Of a stretch of DNA of 64,000 nt, positions 28,344 through 37,745 are shown piece by piece. The first letter of the stretch is position 1. Each line of letters begins with the position of its first letter. The DNA is from a virus, in the IMG/VR virus record IMGVR_UViG_3300042907_001269, positions 22,908-86,907 of that record; one strand, given 5' to 3'. Made by a program: the position numbers and the translations under genes. The notes below the pieces were generated by a model, which did no database searches, was not told the DNA's origin, and saw only the letters and a list, made by a program, of their open reading frames with translations.

Positions 28344-31169
28344 ATGGCAAGACAGGTATTACTTGAAACTGGATATACATTTACTCCTGCTACAAAGACT
28401 GTAGTTATTCCTCGTGCAACTCCGAGAGAACGATTGATACTGATTACGAATGTAACAACTAATCAGGTAATTTATAACTTTTCAGACTCAAATCTGACGG
28501 CAACTTCTTATACAATTGATGGAAATGCCGATACTACGACAGTAGTTTTGAATTATAATACTACTGGAATGCTATCAACTCATAAACTCCAGTTTGTTGT
28601 AGATGACCACGAGCAATATATAACTCCATCAGAAACTCTGATGGACCCTGTGGGTAAGATGAGAATTTCTAATCCACAGTCACTAATTGATACTGACTTT
28701 GAGTATGGAACTCAACCCACCAAATGGGAAACTACCACACTATTAAGCAATCGCCCAAGTGCTTTTTATGATGCAACATCACCTATTACAATTACTAACA
28801 TCGCAGGAGCAGGAACTAGAACTGTTACGGTAACATCAACCGCAAACCCAGGTGTTGGTGTTCCTATCTTTGTTCAGGACGCAACAGACCCAATTGCAAA
28901 TGGTTGGCAACTTACAGAAACAAGTGCCGCAGGAAACTTTACTTATGTTGCCAGAGCAAACGTAGTAAACGCAACAATTTTTGATGCCTCAAAGACTTAT
29001 GTTTATTCTGGAAGTTTCTTTACTGGTTCTGCAATTCCAGTAAGTGCAACTGGTGGTGCTGCATTTACTAACTCTGGAACCACAGTTACTTGTACAACTA
29101 CTGGTCCTCATGGTTTTTCTATTGGTGATGGTATTTTTGTAAGAAATACAACAGCAGCAACATCTAATCCACCGAATGGAGCATTTTTTGTTGCTACCAT
29201 ACCAACATCAAATACCTTCACTTTTATTGCCGATGTTGCACCATCAGGACAAATCACAGCAACTGGCGGGACACAAAATCTTTATGCAAGACCTTACACT
29301 TCATCTATTCACAGACCTTATGATGGTGGTGTAAGTTTTAGTTCGGGAACTCCATATCATAATAATCAACTGATTCGTCAGACAAGAAGATACTTCCGTT
29401 ATCAGTCTGGTAAAGGTGTTCAGTTCAGTACTGGTACAAACCTCAAAGCAGGATTTTCTGTTGATAATGTTACTTCATCTGGAACTACTGTTACTGTAAC
29501 CTGTAAGTTTCCACATAACTTAGGTCCGGGAGCATCTGTTATTGTATCTGGTGCTGACCAAGCGGCATATAACGGAACATTTACCGTAGCAACAGTTCCA
29601 ACTGATTTAACATTTACTTACACCGCTGGTTCAACACCAGCATCATCTCCAGCAACAGGATTTCCCATTAATGTTTCGCCATTCGCCTGGTATGGTTCCA
29701 GAATTCGTATTGGAATGTTTGATGAGCAAAATGGATTTTTCTTTGAGCACGATGGTCAAACTTTATACGCAGTAAGACGTTCAAGTACAGAACAACTATC
29801 AGGTGGAGTATCAGTTACTGCAGGTTCTGCAACAATTACTGGAACAAATACCAAGTTTTCTTCTCAACTCAAACCAGGAGATTATGTAGTTATTCGTGGA
29901 ATGTCATATCTAGTTCTCACGATTGCTAGTGACACTTCTATGTTTGTTTCTCCAGAATACAGAGGAACTACGATTTCAAGTGGTGCCATAATTATAACAA
30001 AGAGAATTGATACACGAGTTGCTCAATCTCAATTCAATATTGATAAGTGTGATGGAACTGGACCATCAGGATTTAATCTGGATTTGAACAAGATGCAGAT
30101 GATTTATATGGATTATTCCTGGTATGGTGCAGGAGCAATTCGTTATGGATTCAAGAACCAAAGAGGTGAAGTCATTTATTGTCATAGAACACCAAATGCA
30201 AACTTCAGAACCGAAGCATATATGCGTTCTGGAAACCTTCCATCAAGATATGAGTGTAATACAATTCCACCAATTACGTATTTGACTGCAACATTAACAT
30301 CTGGTGTTACCGCATCTATGTCGGTAAATGATACTTCATTATTCCCATCTTCTGGAACTCTTGTAGTAAGAGCGGCAGGAGGAACTGGAGCAGCAGTAGA
30401 ATACATTAATTATACTGGTAAAACCGCAACTACATTTACAACTCTAACGAGAAATGTCACCAACCTAACTGGTCCTGGTGGTCTTACTGGTGGTGGTGGA
30501 ACCGCATCTGCAACCACATTTACCTTTAGTGCAACAGCACCAGTTTCAGTTGAACTTCATGCACCTCAAACATCTGCAACAATTGCACACTGGGGTTCTT
30601 CGGTCATTATGGATGGAGGATTTGATGATGATAAATCGTTCATATTTACTTCGGGTATGAATACCGCACTAAGTATTGCTGCTGGAGCAACAAATGCTCT
30701 TATTTCTCTTCGTCTTTCTCCGAGTGTTGATTCTGGTCTGACTGGAGTACTGGGAGCAAGAGATTTAATTAACCGAATGCAATTAACTCTTCGAGAAATT
30801 GGAGCGGTTGCAAGTGCTAACTTTAGAATTGCTCTGATTTTAAATGGAAGAGTAAGTGCCGGAACTTTCGCTTCCGCTGGTGGTTCATCTCTTTCTCAGA
30901 TTTGCGTACATACCGGAACTACAACTGTGACTGGTGGAGAACAAATTTATTCATTCTTCGTTCCAAATGGAGTTAACTCAAAAGAACTCAATCTTGTTCG
31001 TGACCTTGGAAATTCTATTTTAGGTGGAGGAACTGTATTGACTGTTCCGACAACCGTAAATAATGTTTATCCGGATGGACCTGATATGGTGACTATTGTT
31101 GCAACTAATCTTGCGGGAACTTCTCAAACAATCAATGCAAGACTTTCTTGGACGGAGGCACAGGCATAA
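28344..31169 (+). CDS. Large virion structural protein, 941 residues
   Basis: The N-terminus (TPATKTVVIPRATPRERLIL) and the following VVDDHEQYITPSETLMDPVG resemble large virion proteins that recur in T4-like cyanophages. The protein is beta-rich with repeated TVTCTTTGPHGFSIGD / TVTCKFPHNLGPGASV modules (around residues 250 and 390), which look like duplicated beta-sandwich domains. It lies between fibre genes after its own late promoter. Probably part of the distal tail or fibre base. No enzymatic motif seen. Confidence 0.75.
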   Translation: MARQVLLETGYTFTPATKTVVIPRATPRERLILITNVTTNQVIYNFSDSNLTATSYTIDGNADTTTVVLNYNTTGMLSTHKLQFVVDDHEQYITPSETLMDPVGKMRISNPQSLIDTDFEYGTQPTKWETTTLLSNRPSAFYDATSPITITNIAGAGTRTVTVTSTANPGVGVPIFVQDATDPIANGWQLTETSAAGNFTYVARANVVNATIFDASKTYVYSGSFFTGSAIPVSATGGAAFTNSGTTVTCTTTGPHGFSIGDGIFVRNTTAATSNPPNGAFFVATIPTSNTFTFIADVAPSGQITATGGTQNLYARPYTSSIHRPYDGGVSFSSGTPYHNNQLIRQTRRYFRYQSGKGVQFSTGTNLKAGFSVDNVTSSGTTVTVTCKFPHNLGPGASVIVSGADQAAYNGTFTVATVPTDLTFTYTAGSTPASSPATGFPINVSPFAWYGSRIRIGMFDEQNGFFFEHDGQTLYAVRRSSTEQLSGGVSVTAGSATITGTNTKFSSQLKPGDYVVIRGMSYLVLTIASDTSMFVSPEYRGTTISSGAIIITKRIDTRVAQSQFNIDKCDGTGPSGFNLDLNKMQMIYMDYSWYGAGAIRYGFKNQRGEVIYCHRTPNANFRTEAYMRSGNLPSRYECNTIPPITYLTATLTSGVTASMSVNDTSLFPSSGTLVVRAAGGTGAAVEYINYTGKTATTFTTLTRNVTNLTGPGGLTGGGGTASATTFTFSATAPVSVELHAPQTSATIAHWGSSVIMDGGFDDDKSFIFTSGMNTALSIAAGATNALISLRLSPSVDSGLTGVLGARDLINRMQLTLREIGAVASANFRIALILNGRVSAGTFASAGGSSLSQICVHTGTTTVTGGEQIYSFFVPNGVNSKELNLVRDLGNSILGGGTVLTVPTTVNNVYPDGPDMVTIVATNLAGTSQTINARLSWTEAQA

Positions 31170-31172
31170 GAA

Positions 31173-32060
31173 ATGGCAAAACTCAAAGGTGGTACAAGAA
31201 TATATGGTGATATTAAGATTGATGGTGGAATTTATGATAGTTCCAATCAAATTGGCATCGGTGGTTCTGTATTAATATCTACCGGAGTTGGTATTGCTTG
31301 GACAACTGGGTCTGGAGGTGCTCAAGGTGCTCAAGGACTCCAAGGTAGACAAGGACTCCAAGGAACTCAGGGTCTTCAGGGAACTCAAGGTCTTCAGGGA
31401 ACTCAAGGTCTTCAGGGTAATCAAGGATTACAGGGTAGACAAGGACTTCAGGGAACTCAAGGTACTCAAGGTCTTCAGGGTACTTTAGGTTCTCAAGGTA
31501 CACAAGGTCTACAAGGTCTTTCTAATCAAGGTGTTCAAGGACTTCAAGGAAGACAAGGACAACAAGGTGTACAAGGTATAAGTAACCAAGGTGTTCAAGG
31601 TGCTGCTGCCGGTGGAGGAGGTTCTATTACTGTTAGTGACGATAATTCAACAAATGCTACAAGATATCCAGTATTTGAAGATGTAACTTCTGGAACTAGT
31701 AGCACTATTAATGTTGCTTCAACTAAACTTACATTTAACCCATCTACAGGAACATTATCGGCAACAGTATTCACATCACTCTCTGATGAAACTCAAAAAA
31801 CCAACATAACACCAATTGCAAATGCTCTTGATTTAGTAATGCAAATGAATGGTGTTCGTTATGACTGGACAGATGGACACAATACGGGTTCTATTGGTGT
31901 AATTGCACAAGAAATGGAAAGAATTATTCCAGAAGTTGTAAGCACTAATGATAGAGGATTGAAAACAGTTTCTTATGGAAACCTTGTTGGTGTATTGATT
32001 GAAGCAATCAAAGAACAGCAAATTAGAATTGAAGAACTGGAAAGAAAGTTAGATGCCTAA
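31173..32060 (+). CDS. Short collagen-like fibre with S74 intramolecular chaperone
   Basis: A 295-residue protein: a short N-terminal head, a collagen-like stalk (about residues 49-143), a beta-type linker, and a C-terminal peptidase S74 domain (about 204-295). SDETQKTNI holds the serine-lysine pair that performs autocleavage in this family; GVIAQEMERIIPEVV and the terminal coiled coil (KEQQIRIEELERKL) are typical. S74 domains trimerise fibres and then cut themselves off. The stalk has two 5-residue interruptions, GLSNQ and GISNQ. It is the only fibre of the window with its own chaperone. Confidence 0.92.
   Translation: MAKLKGGTRIYGDIKIDGGIYDSSNQIGIGGSVLISTGVGIAWTTGSGGAQGAQGLQGRQGLQGTQGLQGTQGLQGTQGLQGNQGLQGRQGLQGTQGTQGLQGTLGSQGTQGLQGLSNQGVQGLQGRQGQQGVQGISNQGVQGAAAGGGGSITVSDDNSTNATRYPVFEDVTSGTSSTINVASTKLTFNPSTGTLSATVFTSLSDETQKTNITPIANALDLVMQMNGVRYDWTDGHNTGSIGVIAQEMERIIPEVVSTNDRGLKTVSYGNLVGVLIEAIKEQQIRIEELERKLDA
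31317..31601 (+). repeat. Collagen-like repeat block of the short fibre
   Basis: About 95 residues of Gly-x-Gln triplets, sharing GNQGLQGRQ and GTLGSQ units with the 1447-residue fibre. Confidence 0.92.
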
Positions 32061-33243
32061 TCAATTTTTTTCACCGGAAGGAGACTTAGAGAATTATTTT
32101 GTAACCGAGTACTGGTTGATTGACCAGTATGTTGGTGATGCTTTGTGGGCTTGGGGTAGTGGACAATATGGAAAACTTGGAAACAATGCTGCAACCGATA
32201 GATCCACTCCAATTACCACATTTGCTGGAGGAACCAACTGGAAACAAGTGAGTGGTGGAGATGAGGGTACGGCAGCAATCAAGACCGATGGAACCTTATG
32301 GACTTGGGGTCTTGGAAATAGCCTATCACCTCTACTTGGAACTAATGATACAATCACTAGATCCACTCCAGTCACCACTTTTGCCGGAGGAATCAATTGG
32401 AAACAAGTGAGTTGTGATGGTCTTTATACAGCAGCAATTAAGACTGATGGAACTTTATGGACTTGGGGTAATGGGGGATTTGGACGACTTGGAACTAATG
32501 ATGGAACCAATAGATCCACTCCAGTCACCACCTTTGCCGGTGGAACCAACTGGAAACAAGTGAGTTGTGGAGAACTTCATGCCGCAGCAATCAAGACCGA
32601 TGGAACCTTATGGATTTGGGGTAATGGAGGTCAAGGACGACTTGGAAATGCAGTAACAACAGGTAGTATATCTACTCCAGTCACCACATTTGCCGGTGGA
32701 ACCAACTGGAAACAAGTGAGTGTTGGTAATCAATATACAGCAGCAATTAAAACTGATGGAACCTTATGGACTTGGGGTAGTGGAAGTTCTGGACAACTTG
32801 GAAATGCAACAACAACAAACACATCCACTCCAGTCACTACCTTTGCCGGTGGAAACAACTGGAAACAAGTGAGTGGTGGAAATGCTCATACAGCAGCAAT
32901 TAAGACCGATGGAACTTTATGGACTTGGGGTGGTGGAGATTCTGGACGACTTGGAAACGCATCAACAACCTTTAGATCCACTCCAGTCACCACATTTGCC
33001 GGTGGAACCAACTGGAAACAAGTAGATTGTGGTGATTCTCATACAGCAGCAATTAAGACCGATGGAACCTTATGGACTTGGGGTTTTGGAAGTTTTGGAA
33101 GACTTGGAGACAATACTACAACCAATAAACTCACTCCAGTCACCACCTTTGCCGGTGGAACCAACTGGAAACAAGTGAGTTCTGGAGGTGGTACTATATC
33201 AGCAGTCCAAGCAGGAACCTCAGCAGATCTCCCATTCTCATAA
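32053..33243 (+). CDS. RCC1-repeat seven-bladed propeller protein, copy 1
   Basis: A 396-residue protein. After a unique N-terminal segment of about 30 residues come seven repeats of about 50 residues built on NWKQVS...AAIKTDGTLWTWG followed by G-x-LG. Seven is the number of blades in a closed RCC1 beta-propeller. In eukaryotes RCC1 is a Ran exchange factor, but phage versions lack that context and probably bind sugars or proteins as adhesin tips. The start overlaps the S74 fibre gene by eight bases. The repeats are close to identical in DNA, as in the two other copies. Confidence 0.85.
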   Translation: MPNQFFSPEGDLENYFVTEYWLIDQYVGDALWAWGSGQYGKLGNNAATDRSTPITTFAGGTNWKQVSGGDEGTAAIKTDGTLWTWGLGNSLSPLLGTNDTITRSTPVTTFAGGINWKQVSCDGLYTAAIKTDGTLWTWGNGGFGRLGTNDGTNRSTPVTTFAGGTNWKQVSCGELHAAAIKTDGTLWIWGNGGQGRLGNAVTTGSISTPVTTFAGGTNWKQVSVGNQYTAAIKTDGTLWTWGSGSSGQLGNATTTNTSTPVTTFAGGNNWKQVSGGNAHTAAIKTDGTLWTWGGGDSGRLGNASTTFRSTPVTTFAGGTNWKQVDCGDSHTAAIKTDGTLWTWGFGSFGRLGDNTTTNKLTPVTTFAGGTNWKQVSSGGGTISAVQAGTSADLPFS

Positions 33244-33247
33244 ATAC
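33240..33247 (+). promoter_or_regulatory. Late promoter octamer overlapping the RCC1 stop codon
   Basis: ATAAATAC contains the TAA stop (33241-33243) of the first RCC1 gene and precedes the next ATG by 12 bases. Confidence 0.6.
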
Positions 33248-33259
33248 CTAAAAAGACCG

Positions 33260-33913
33260 ATGGAAATAGCACTTATTCATAACAACGCATTAGAACTTGG
33301 TCCTTTTGGAGCAAATGTTCGTTATATTAATGAAGAATTAGAAGAACTTGAAGTGGTAGAAAGAATATCAAATCAATCTTTTACTCAACTTCCTATTCAT
33401 TTTAGTGATGGACTTACTCATCTTGTTCCAACAGAAAGAGTAATTCCAGAGAATGACCCCAAGTATCATAATGTAGGAAACTTTTCTTGGGAAATTATTG
33501 AAGAAAATGGAGTTCCCACTAAAGTCCTATTAACATATCCAATTACCGATAAGACTTTAGAAGAAGTCAAAACACTTCGTAAGCAAGAAGTTGCCCCATA
33601 TAGAAGAGAAAAGGAAAATACTATACTCACACTTACAATAAATGGAACCGAGGTAGAAGTATCAACCTCAAGAGATGAGAGACTTCTATTAGCAAGTAAG
33701 TTAGCAGCATCTCCAGGTCCTCATAACTTTAAGTTCCAGAATACTTGGTTAGAGATTACCACAACAGAACTTCAATATATTCTCAATCAAATTGATATAA
33801 AAGTTCAAGAAGCATTTGATTGGGAATTAGCAAAACTTCAAGAGATTGATGCCTGTAATACGATTGATGATGTTTATGCTGTTGTGATTAGAGAACAACC
33901 ACAAACACCATAG
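33260..33913 (+). CDS. DUF4376-type tail-fibre assembly protein
   Basis: A 217-residue protein starting MEIALIHNNALELGPFGANV; an upstream in-frame methionine inside the RCC1 gene is rejected because the late promoter lies between. The C-terminal third (DERLLLASKLAASPG, WLEITTTELQYILNQI, INDIK-like helices ending in CNTIDDVYAV) fits the DUF4376 pattern, common in tail-fibre assembly chaperones and short tail proteins. It lies between two RCC1 genes, which suggests that it helps fold or attach the RCC1 proteins; this is inference. Confidence 0.68.
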   Translation: MEIALIHNNALELGPFGANVRYINEELEELEVVERISNQSFTQLPIHFSDGLTHLVPTERVIPENDPKYHNVGNFSWEIIEENGVPTKVLLTYPITDKTLEEVKTLRKQEVAPYRREKENTILTLTINGTEVEVSTSRDERLLLASKLAASPGPHNFKFQNTWLEITTTELQYILNQIDIKVQEAFDWELAKLQEIDACNTIDDVYAVVIREQPQTP

Positions 33914-33922
33914 TAAAGTAAA

Positions 33923-35149
33923 ATGAGTTCTTTAAGAGTTACAACCAATTTTAGGGATAGTAATAGTGTTGATTTAGGTACTAAGTTAATCACCAAAGAT
34001 TATTTGATGAGTGTTTATCCTGAGATTGGTCAACGGATTGGAATTCCTCCAGAACTTTGGACTTGGGGTGCTGGAGCTAATGCAAGACTTGGAAATGGAG
34101 CAACAACAGGGAATATATCCACTCCAGTTACTACTTCTGCCGGTGGAACCAACTGGAAACAAGTGAGTGCTGGTGGATCTCATACAGCAGCAATTAAGAC
34201 TGATGGAACCTTATGGACTTGGGGTTTAGGTGCTAGTGGACGACTTGGAAATGGAGTAACAACAGGTAATATATCCACTCCAGTCACCACCTTTGCCGGT
34301 GGAACCAACTGGAAACAAATAAGTTGTGGATACTCACATACAGCAGCAATTAAGACTGATGGAACCTTATGGACTTGGGGTTTTAGTGGTGATGGAAGAC
34401 TTGGAAACGCAGTAATAACAGGCAATATATCCACTCCAGTCACCACCTTTGCCGGTGGAACCAACTGGAAACAAGTTAGTACTACTTCCTTTTCTAACCA
34501 TACAGTAGCAATCAAAACTGATGGAACTTTATGGACTTGGGGATATAATGCTAATTTACAACTTGGTAATAATGCTACAGGTAATAGATCCACTCCAATC
34601 ACCACATTTGCCGGAGGAACCAACTGGAAACAAGTGAGTGGTGGAGGTTCTCATACGGCAGCAATCAAGACCGATGGAACTCTATGGACTTGGGGGGGAA
34701 CTACTGGATCACTTGGAAATGGTGTTGTCGGTAGTAGATCTACTCCAGTCACCACCTTTGCCGGAGGAACCAACTGGAAACAAGTGGCTGCTGGAGGTGC
34801 TCATACAGCAGCAATCAAAACTGATGGAACTTTATGGACTTGGGGATATAATGCTAATTTACAACTTGGTAATAATGCTACAGGTAATAGATCCACTCCA
34901 ATCACCACATTTGCCGGAGGAACTAACTGGAAACAAGTAACTTGTGGAACTAGTCATACATCGGCAATCAAGACCGATGGAACCTTATGGACTTGGGGTT
35001 CTGGAACTAATGGACAACTTGGAAACGCAACAATAACCAGCACATCCACTCCAGTCACCACCTTTGCCGGAGGAACCAACTGGAAACAAGTGGCTGCTGG
35101 AGGTGCTCATACAGCAGTAATAAAATCAGTAGACTTCGCAAGTTTCTAA
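33923..35149 (+). CDS. RCC1-repeat seven-bladed propeller protein, copy 2
   Basis: A 408-residue paralogue of the gene at 32053, with a different 45-residue N-terminus (MSSLRVTTNFRDSNSVDLGT) and seven RCC1 blades. Blades 4 and 6 share a stretch of 113 identical bases (34508-34620 and 34811-34923, exactly 303 bases apart), a sign of recent duplication or gene conversion. The unique N-terminus probably fixes the propeller to a fibre. Probably adhesive, receptor unknown. Confidence 0.85.
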   Translation: MSSLRVTTNFRDSNSVDLGTKLITKDYLMSVYPEIGQRIGIPPELWTWGAGANARLGNGATTGNISTPVTTSAGGTNWKQVSAGGSHTAAIKTDGTLWTWGLGASGRLGNGVTTGNISTPVTTFAGGTNWKQISCGYSHTAAIKTDGTLWTWGFSGDGRLGNAVITGNISTPVTTFAGGTNWKQVSTTSFSNHTVAIKTDGTLWTWGYNANLQLGNNATGNRSTPITTFAGGTNWKQVSGGGSHTAAIKTDGTLWTWGGTTGSLGNGVVGSRSTPVTTFAGGTNWKQVAAGGAHTAAIKTDGTLWTWGYNANLQLGNNATGNRSTPITTFAGGTNWKQVTCGTSHTSAIKTDGTLWTWGSGTNGQLGNATITSTSTPVTTFAGGTNWKQVAAGGAHTAVIKSVDFASF

Positions 35150-35156
35150 TAAATAC
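35149..35156 (+). promoter_or_regulatory. Late promoter octamer at the RCC1 stop codon
   Basis: ATAAATAC begins at the last base of the TAA stop of the second RCC1 gene and precedes the TPR-glycosyltransferase gene by 24 bases. Confidence 0.6.
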
Positions 35157-35180
35157 CTCAAGATACATTCAATATTCTTT

Positions 35181-36521
35181 ATGAACCCCCTTGAGTTGGT
35201 CACAAAAACACTGTATTCATTCAACGAAAAAGAACTCACAACACAAGTTCTTTCGGCATTTGGAAAGAGAGCAGAAACTTTTCAGCAATATGATGATGTA
35301 GCAAAGATTTTCTTTGAGATTAAAGATTTCTCAAATGCGATTACTTATGGCGAGAAAGCACTCAAACTCACAAAGACCAAAGAAGAAAAATATACAACAT
35401 CAAAAAATCTTATCAACGCATACAATCAAAATAACTATCCAGAAAAAGCAATCACTCAAATATCAAAAATCAAATCACAAAATCCTCAAGATACCGAACT
35501 TCTTTTAGAGGAAACATTTTCATATTCTGCTTTAGGTCAAAATAATAAAGCAGAGAAACTTTTATTTGATTTACTCAAAAAGAAACTGCCACCTGAGATA
35601 GAAAGAAAAGCATATCACAACTTATCGGGTCATTACTTCAGGAAGGATGATATTCGCACAGGACTTCAACACTTTCTCAAGGCAGGAGAAGTGGAAGCAT
35701 ATAAGAACCGACAACTTCCACCATTTCCAAAGTGGGACGGAACACCAGAGCCTGGAAGAACGATTATCATAGACAGTCAGTGTGGTGCTGGTGATGAGGT
35801 TATTCATATTCGTTTTATGAAGCACCTGAAAGAACTTGGTATGAAACCAATCTGGACTTCTACAAGAAAAGAACTGGTGAAACTCTTCAACTATAATGGG
35901 TTTCACTCTGTGTGTATCTACGATAAACCAGAGTTTCCAGAAGATGCCTGCTGGGTTTATGCTCTTGCTCTACCTTATTATCTCAATCTAAAAGTAGAAG
36001 ATTTGGGTCAAACTCCTTATCTAAACCCATTACCAGAAAAACAAAAGCAATACTCTTATCTACAAGAAGACCAAAACTATAAGATTGGAATGTTTTGGAA
36101 CTCTGGTTCTGGATTTGAGCAGGCACATTTTCGTTCTATTCAACCAGAACCTTTGTTTGATATTCTTTCTAAAACTCCAGCATCTTTATATTCCCTACAA
36201 CTACCAGACCAAGTACCACCAGAAGGTTATGATGTAAAGACTTTTGATATTCCAAATCGTGACTTTACGGATACATTTTCAATTGTATCTCAAATGGACT
36301 TGGTGATTACTTCGTGTACTTCTATTGCTCATATCGCAGCAGCACAAGGTAAGAAAGTTTGTGTGTTTGTGCCAATTATGGAATATTATGTATGGACAAG
36401 TTCAACAGGAAAGTCTTGGTGGTATGGTGATAATGTTCATCTCTTCAAGCAAAAGAAACCAAGAAACTGGGACGAACCTTTGAAGCAATTGGGAGAGTTT
36501 CTAAATGATAGAGGAATATAA
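35181..36521 (+). CDS. TPR-repeat protein with a GT9/GT41-like glycosyltransferase domain
   Basis: A 446-residue fusion. Residues 1-160 are helical TPR-type repeats (KDFSNAITYGEKALKLTK, YSALGQNNKAEKLL). The C-terminal part has a GT-B look: IIDSQCGAGDEVIHIRF (about 194), KIGMFWNSGSG and ITSCTSIAHIAAAQGKKVCV near residue 380, the last resembling the nucleotide-sugar site of heptosyltransferases and O-GlcNAc transferase-like enzymes. TPR repeats usually present the acceptor. It heads the carbohydrate island and overlaps the next gene by 17 bases. Confidence 0.75.
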   Translation: MNPLELVTKTLYSFNEKELTTQVLSAFGKRAETFQQYDDVAKIFFEIKDFSNAITYGEKALKLTKTKEEKYTTSKNLINAYNQNNYPEKAITQISKIKSQNPQDTELLLEETFSYSALGQNNKAEKLLFDLLKKKLPPEIERKAYHNLSGHYFRKDDIRTGLQHFLKAGEVEAYKNRQLPPFPKWDGTPEPGRTIIIDSQCGAGDEVIHIRFMKHLKELGMKPIWTSTRKELVKLFNYNGFHSVCIYDKPEFPEDACWVYALALPYYLNLKVEDLGQTPYLNPLPEKQKQYSYLQEDQNYKIGMFWNSGSGFEQAHFRSIQPEPLFDILSKTPASLYSLQLPDQVPPEGYDVKTFDIPNRDFTDTFSIVSQMDLVITSCTSIAHIAAAQGKKVCVFVPIMEYYVWTSSTGKSWWYGDNVHLFKQKKPRNWDEPLKQLGEFLNDRGI

Positions 36522-36963
36522 CTTATCCTTTCTCAATCTAAATACGATTAAGAACACACTTTTACAGATAGAAGCAAGTTCTCACGGACTTGTCACTAAA
36601 GGGTTTTCCACTTATAATTATGGAATGCCTATTCTAATGTATCCAGAACTGACTGGATTGCGGAATATTTTCAAACAATATGTTAGATTATATTGTAATA
36701 AGTATGATATTCCTCCACTCAAGTTTATCAATAGTTGGTTCAATATCTCACAAGCAGGAAATAAACTCAAGGCACATAAGCACGAAGAAAGTATTGTAAG
36801 TGGAGCATTTTATATTTCTGGAAGCACTCCTTTGATATTTCCAGATACTTCAATTCATCCTTATCCAGGACTATTGGTTATCTTTTCAAGTGATTTGGTT
36901 CATTATACAGAAGAAGAAACTGAAGAACGAATTATTATTAGTTTTAACACGGATTACTTATGA
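36505..36963 (+). CDS. 2-oxoglutarate/Fe(II)-dependent oxygenase
   Basis: A 152-residue protein of the small cyanophage 2OG-Fe(II) oxygenase type. The iron site is suggested by His91/His93 in LKAHKHEES and His133 in LVHYTEEE; Arg142 in ERIIISFN would hold 2-oxoglutarate. SGAFYISGSTPLIFPD is the conserved beta-strand pair of the double-stranded helix. Such enzymes hydroxylate proteins, sugars or small molecules. Placed between a glycosyltransferase and sugar-related genes with overlaps on both sides, it may prepare or modify a glycosylation substrate. Confidence 0.8.
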   Translation: MIEEYNLSFLNLNTIKNTLLQIEASSHGLVTKGFSTYNYGMPILMYPELTGLRNIFKQYVRLYCNKYDIPPLKFINSWFNISQAGNKLKAHKHEESIVSGAFYISGSTPLIFPDTSIHPYPGLLVIFSSDLVHYTEEETEERIIISFNTDYL

Positions 36964-37745
36964 AATTTTTATTTTTAGTTGGTTCGGCACTCAAACACTT
37001 TCAAGAGAAAGATTTTAGTGCCTATGATGAGCAACAAAGATTTGAGCAAACCTTAGAAACGATTGAGTGTATTCGTAAGAAAGTTCATAATTCTTATGTG
37101 GTTTTATTTGAGTGTTCTTCTAAATCAATTGATGAAAACCAAAAAGATATTCTCAAAGAAAAAACGGATTTGTTTCTGGAGTTTTATGATGAACCAGTTC
37201 TCAAACAAATCTATGAAAATCTTGAGGCAAGACCAGAACTGATTACATACGGCAAATCACTATTAGAAACAAGAGGATTACTGAATACTCTTTATGTAAT
37301 ACAAAAGCATAATATTTTTAATGATAGTCAAAGAGTATTCAAATTGACTGGTAGATATTTACTGAATGATGATTTTGATATTCAAGATTATCAAAGTAAG
37401 TTCCTTGAGAATAAGTATGTAATTAAAAAGTATGACTACCTTTCACAAGAAATGGAAAACTATGAAAAAGAACTTGAGAATGTTTATGCTTATCTCTATG
37501 GAGCAAAGGGTATGATGATTACGGGTCTTTGGTCTTTTGATAGAATGTTATTTACTGATACTATAGAAGCACTTGAAAAAGCATTTACTTATATGGAAAA
37601 AATGATACAGTTTACTGCCGGAACTGATGTAGAACATTCACTTTATCGTTTTATCAATAAGAAGAATGTTATTGATATTCCTAATCTTGGTCTTACGATG
37701 GTCAAAGGAATGTCCGGTGAAAATGGTGGAGTGTATCATTCGTGA
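36960..37745 (+). CDS. Hypothetical protein of the carbohydrate island, 261 residues
   Basis: Overlaps both neighbours by four bases (ATGA-type), so it is tightly coupled. The N-terminus MKFLFLVGSALKHF and the helical middle (LETRGLLNTLYVIQKHNIF, VFKLTGRYLLNDDFDI) resemble poorly characterised glycosyltransferase-like proteins in cyanophages, where KLTGRY could contact a nucleotide sugar. No clear DxD motif. The assignment to sugar metabolism rests mostly on context. Confidence 0.6.
   Translation: MKFLFLVGSALKHFQEKDFSAYDEQQRFEQTLETIECIRKKVHNSYVVLFECSSKSIDENQKDILKEKTDLFLEFYDEPVLKQIYENLEARPELITYGKSLLETRGLLNTLYVIQKHNIFNDSQRVFKLTGRYLLNDDFDIQDYQSKFLENKYVIKKYDYLSQEMENYEKELENVYAYLYGAKGMMITGLWSFDRMLFTDTIEALEKAFTYMEKMIQFTAGTDVEHSLYRFINKKNVIDIPNLGLTMVKGMSGENGGVYHS

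Noticed and set aside
10446-31601. The short direct repeats as a CRISPR array or tandem origin
   Set aside because: Units are in frame, multiples of nine bases, encode Gly-x-Gln and have no regular unique spacers.
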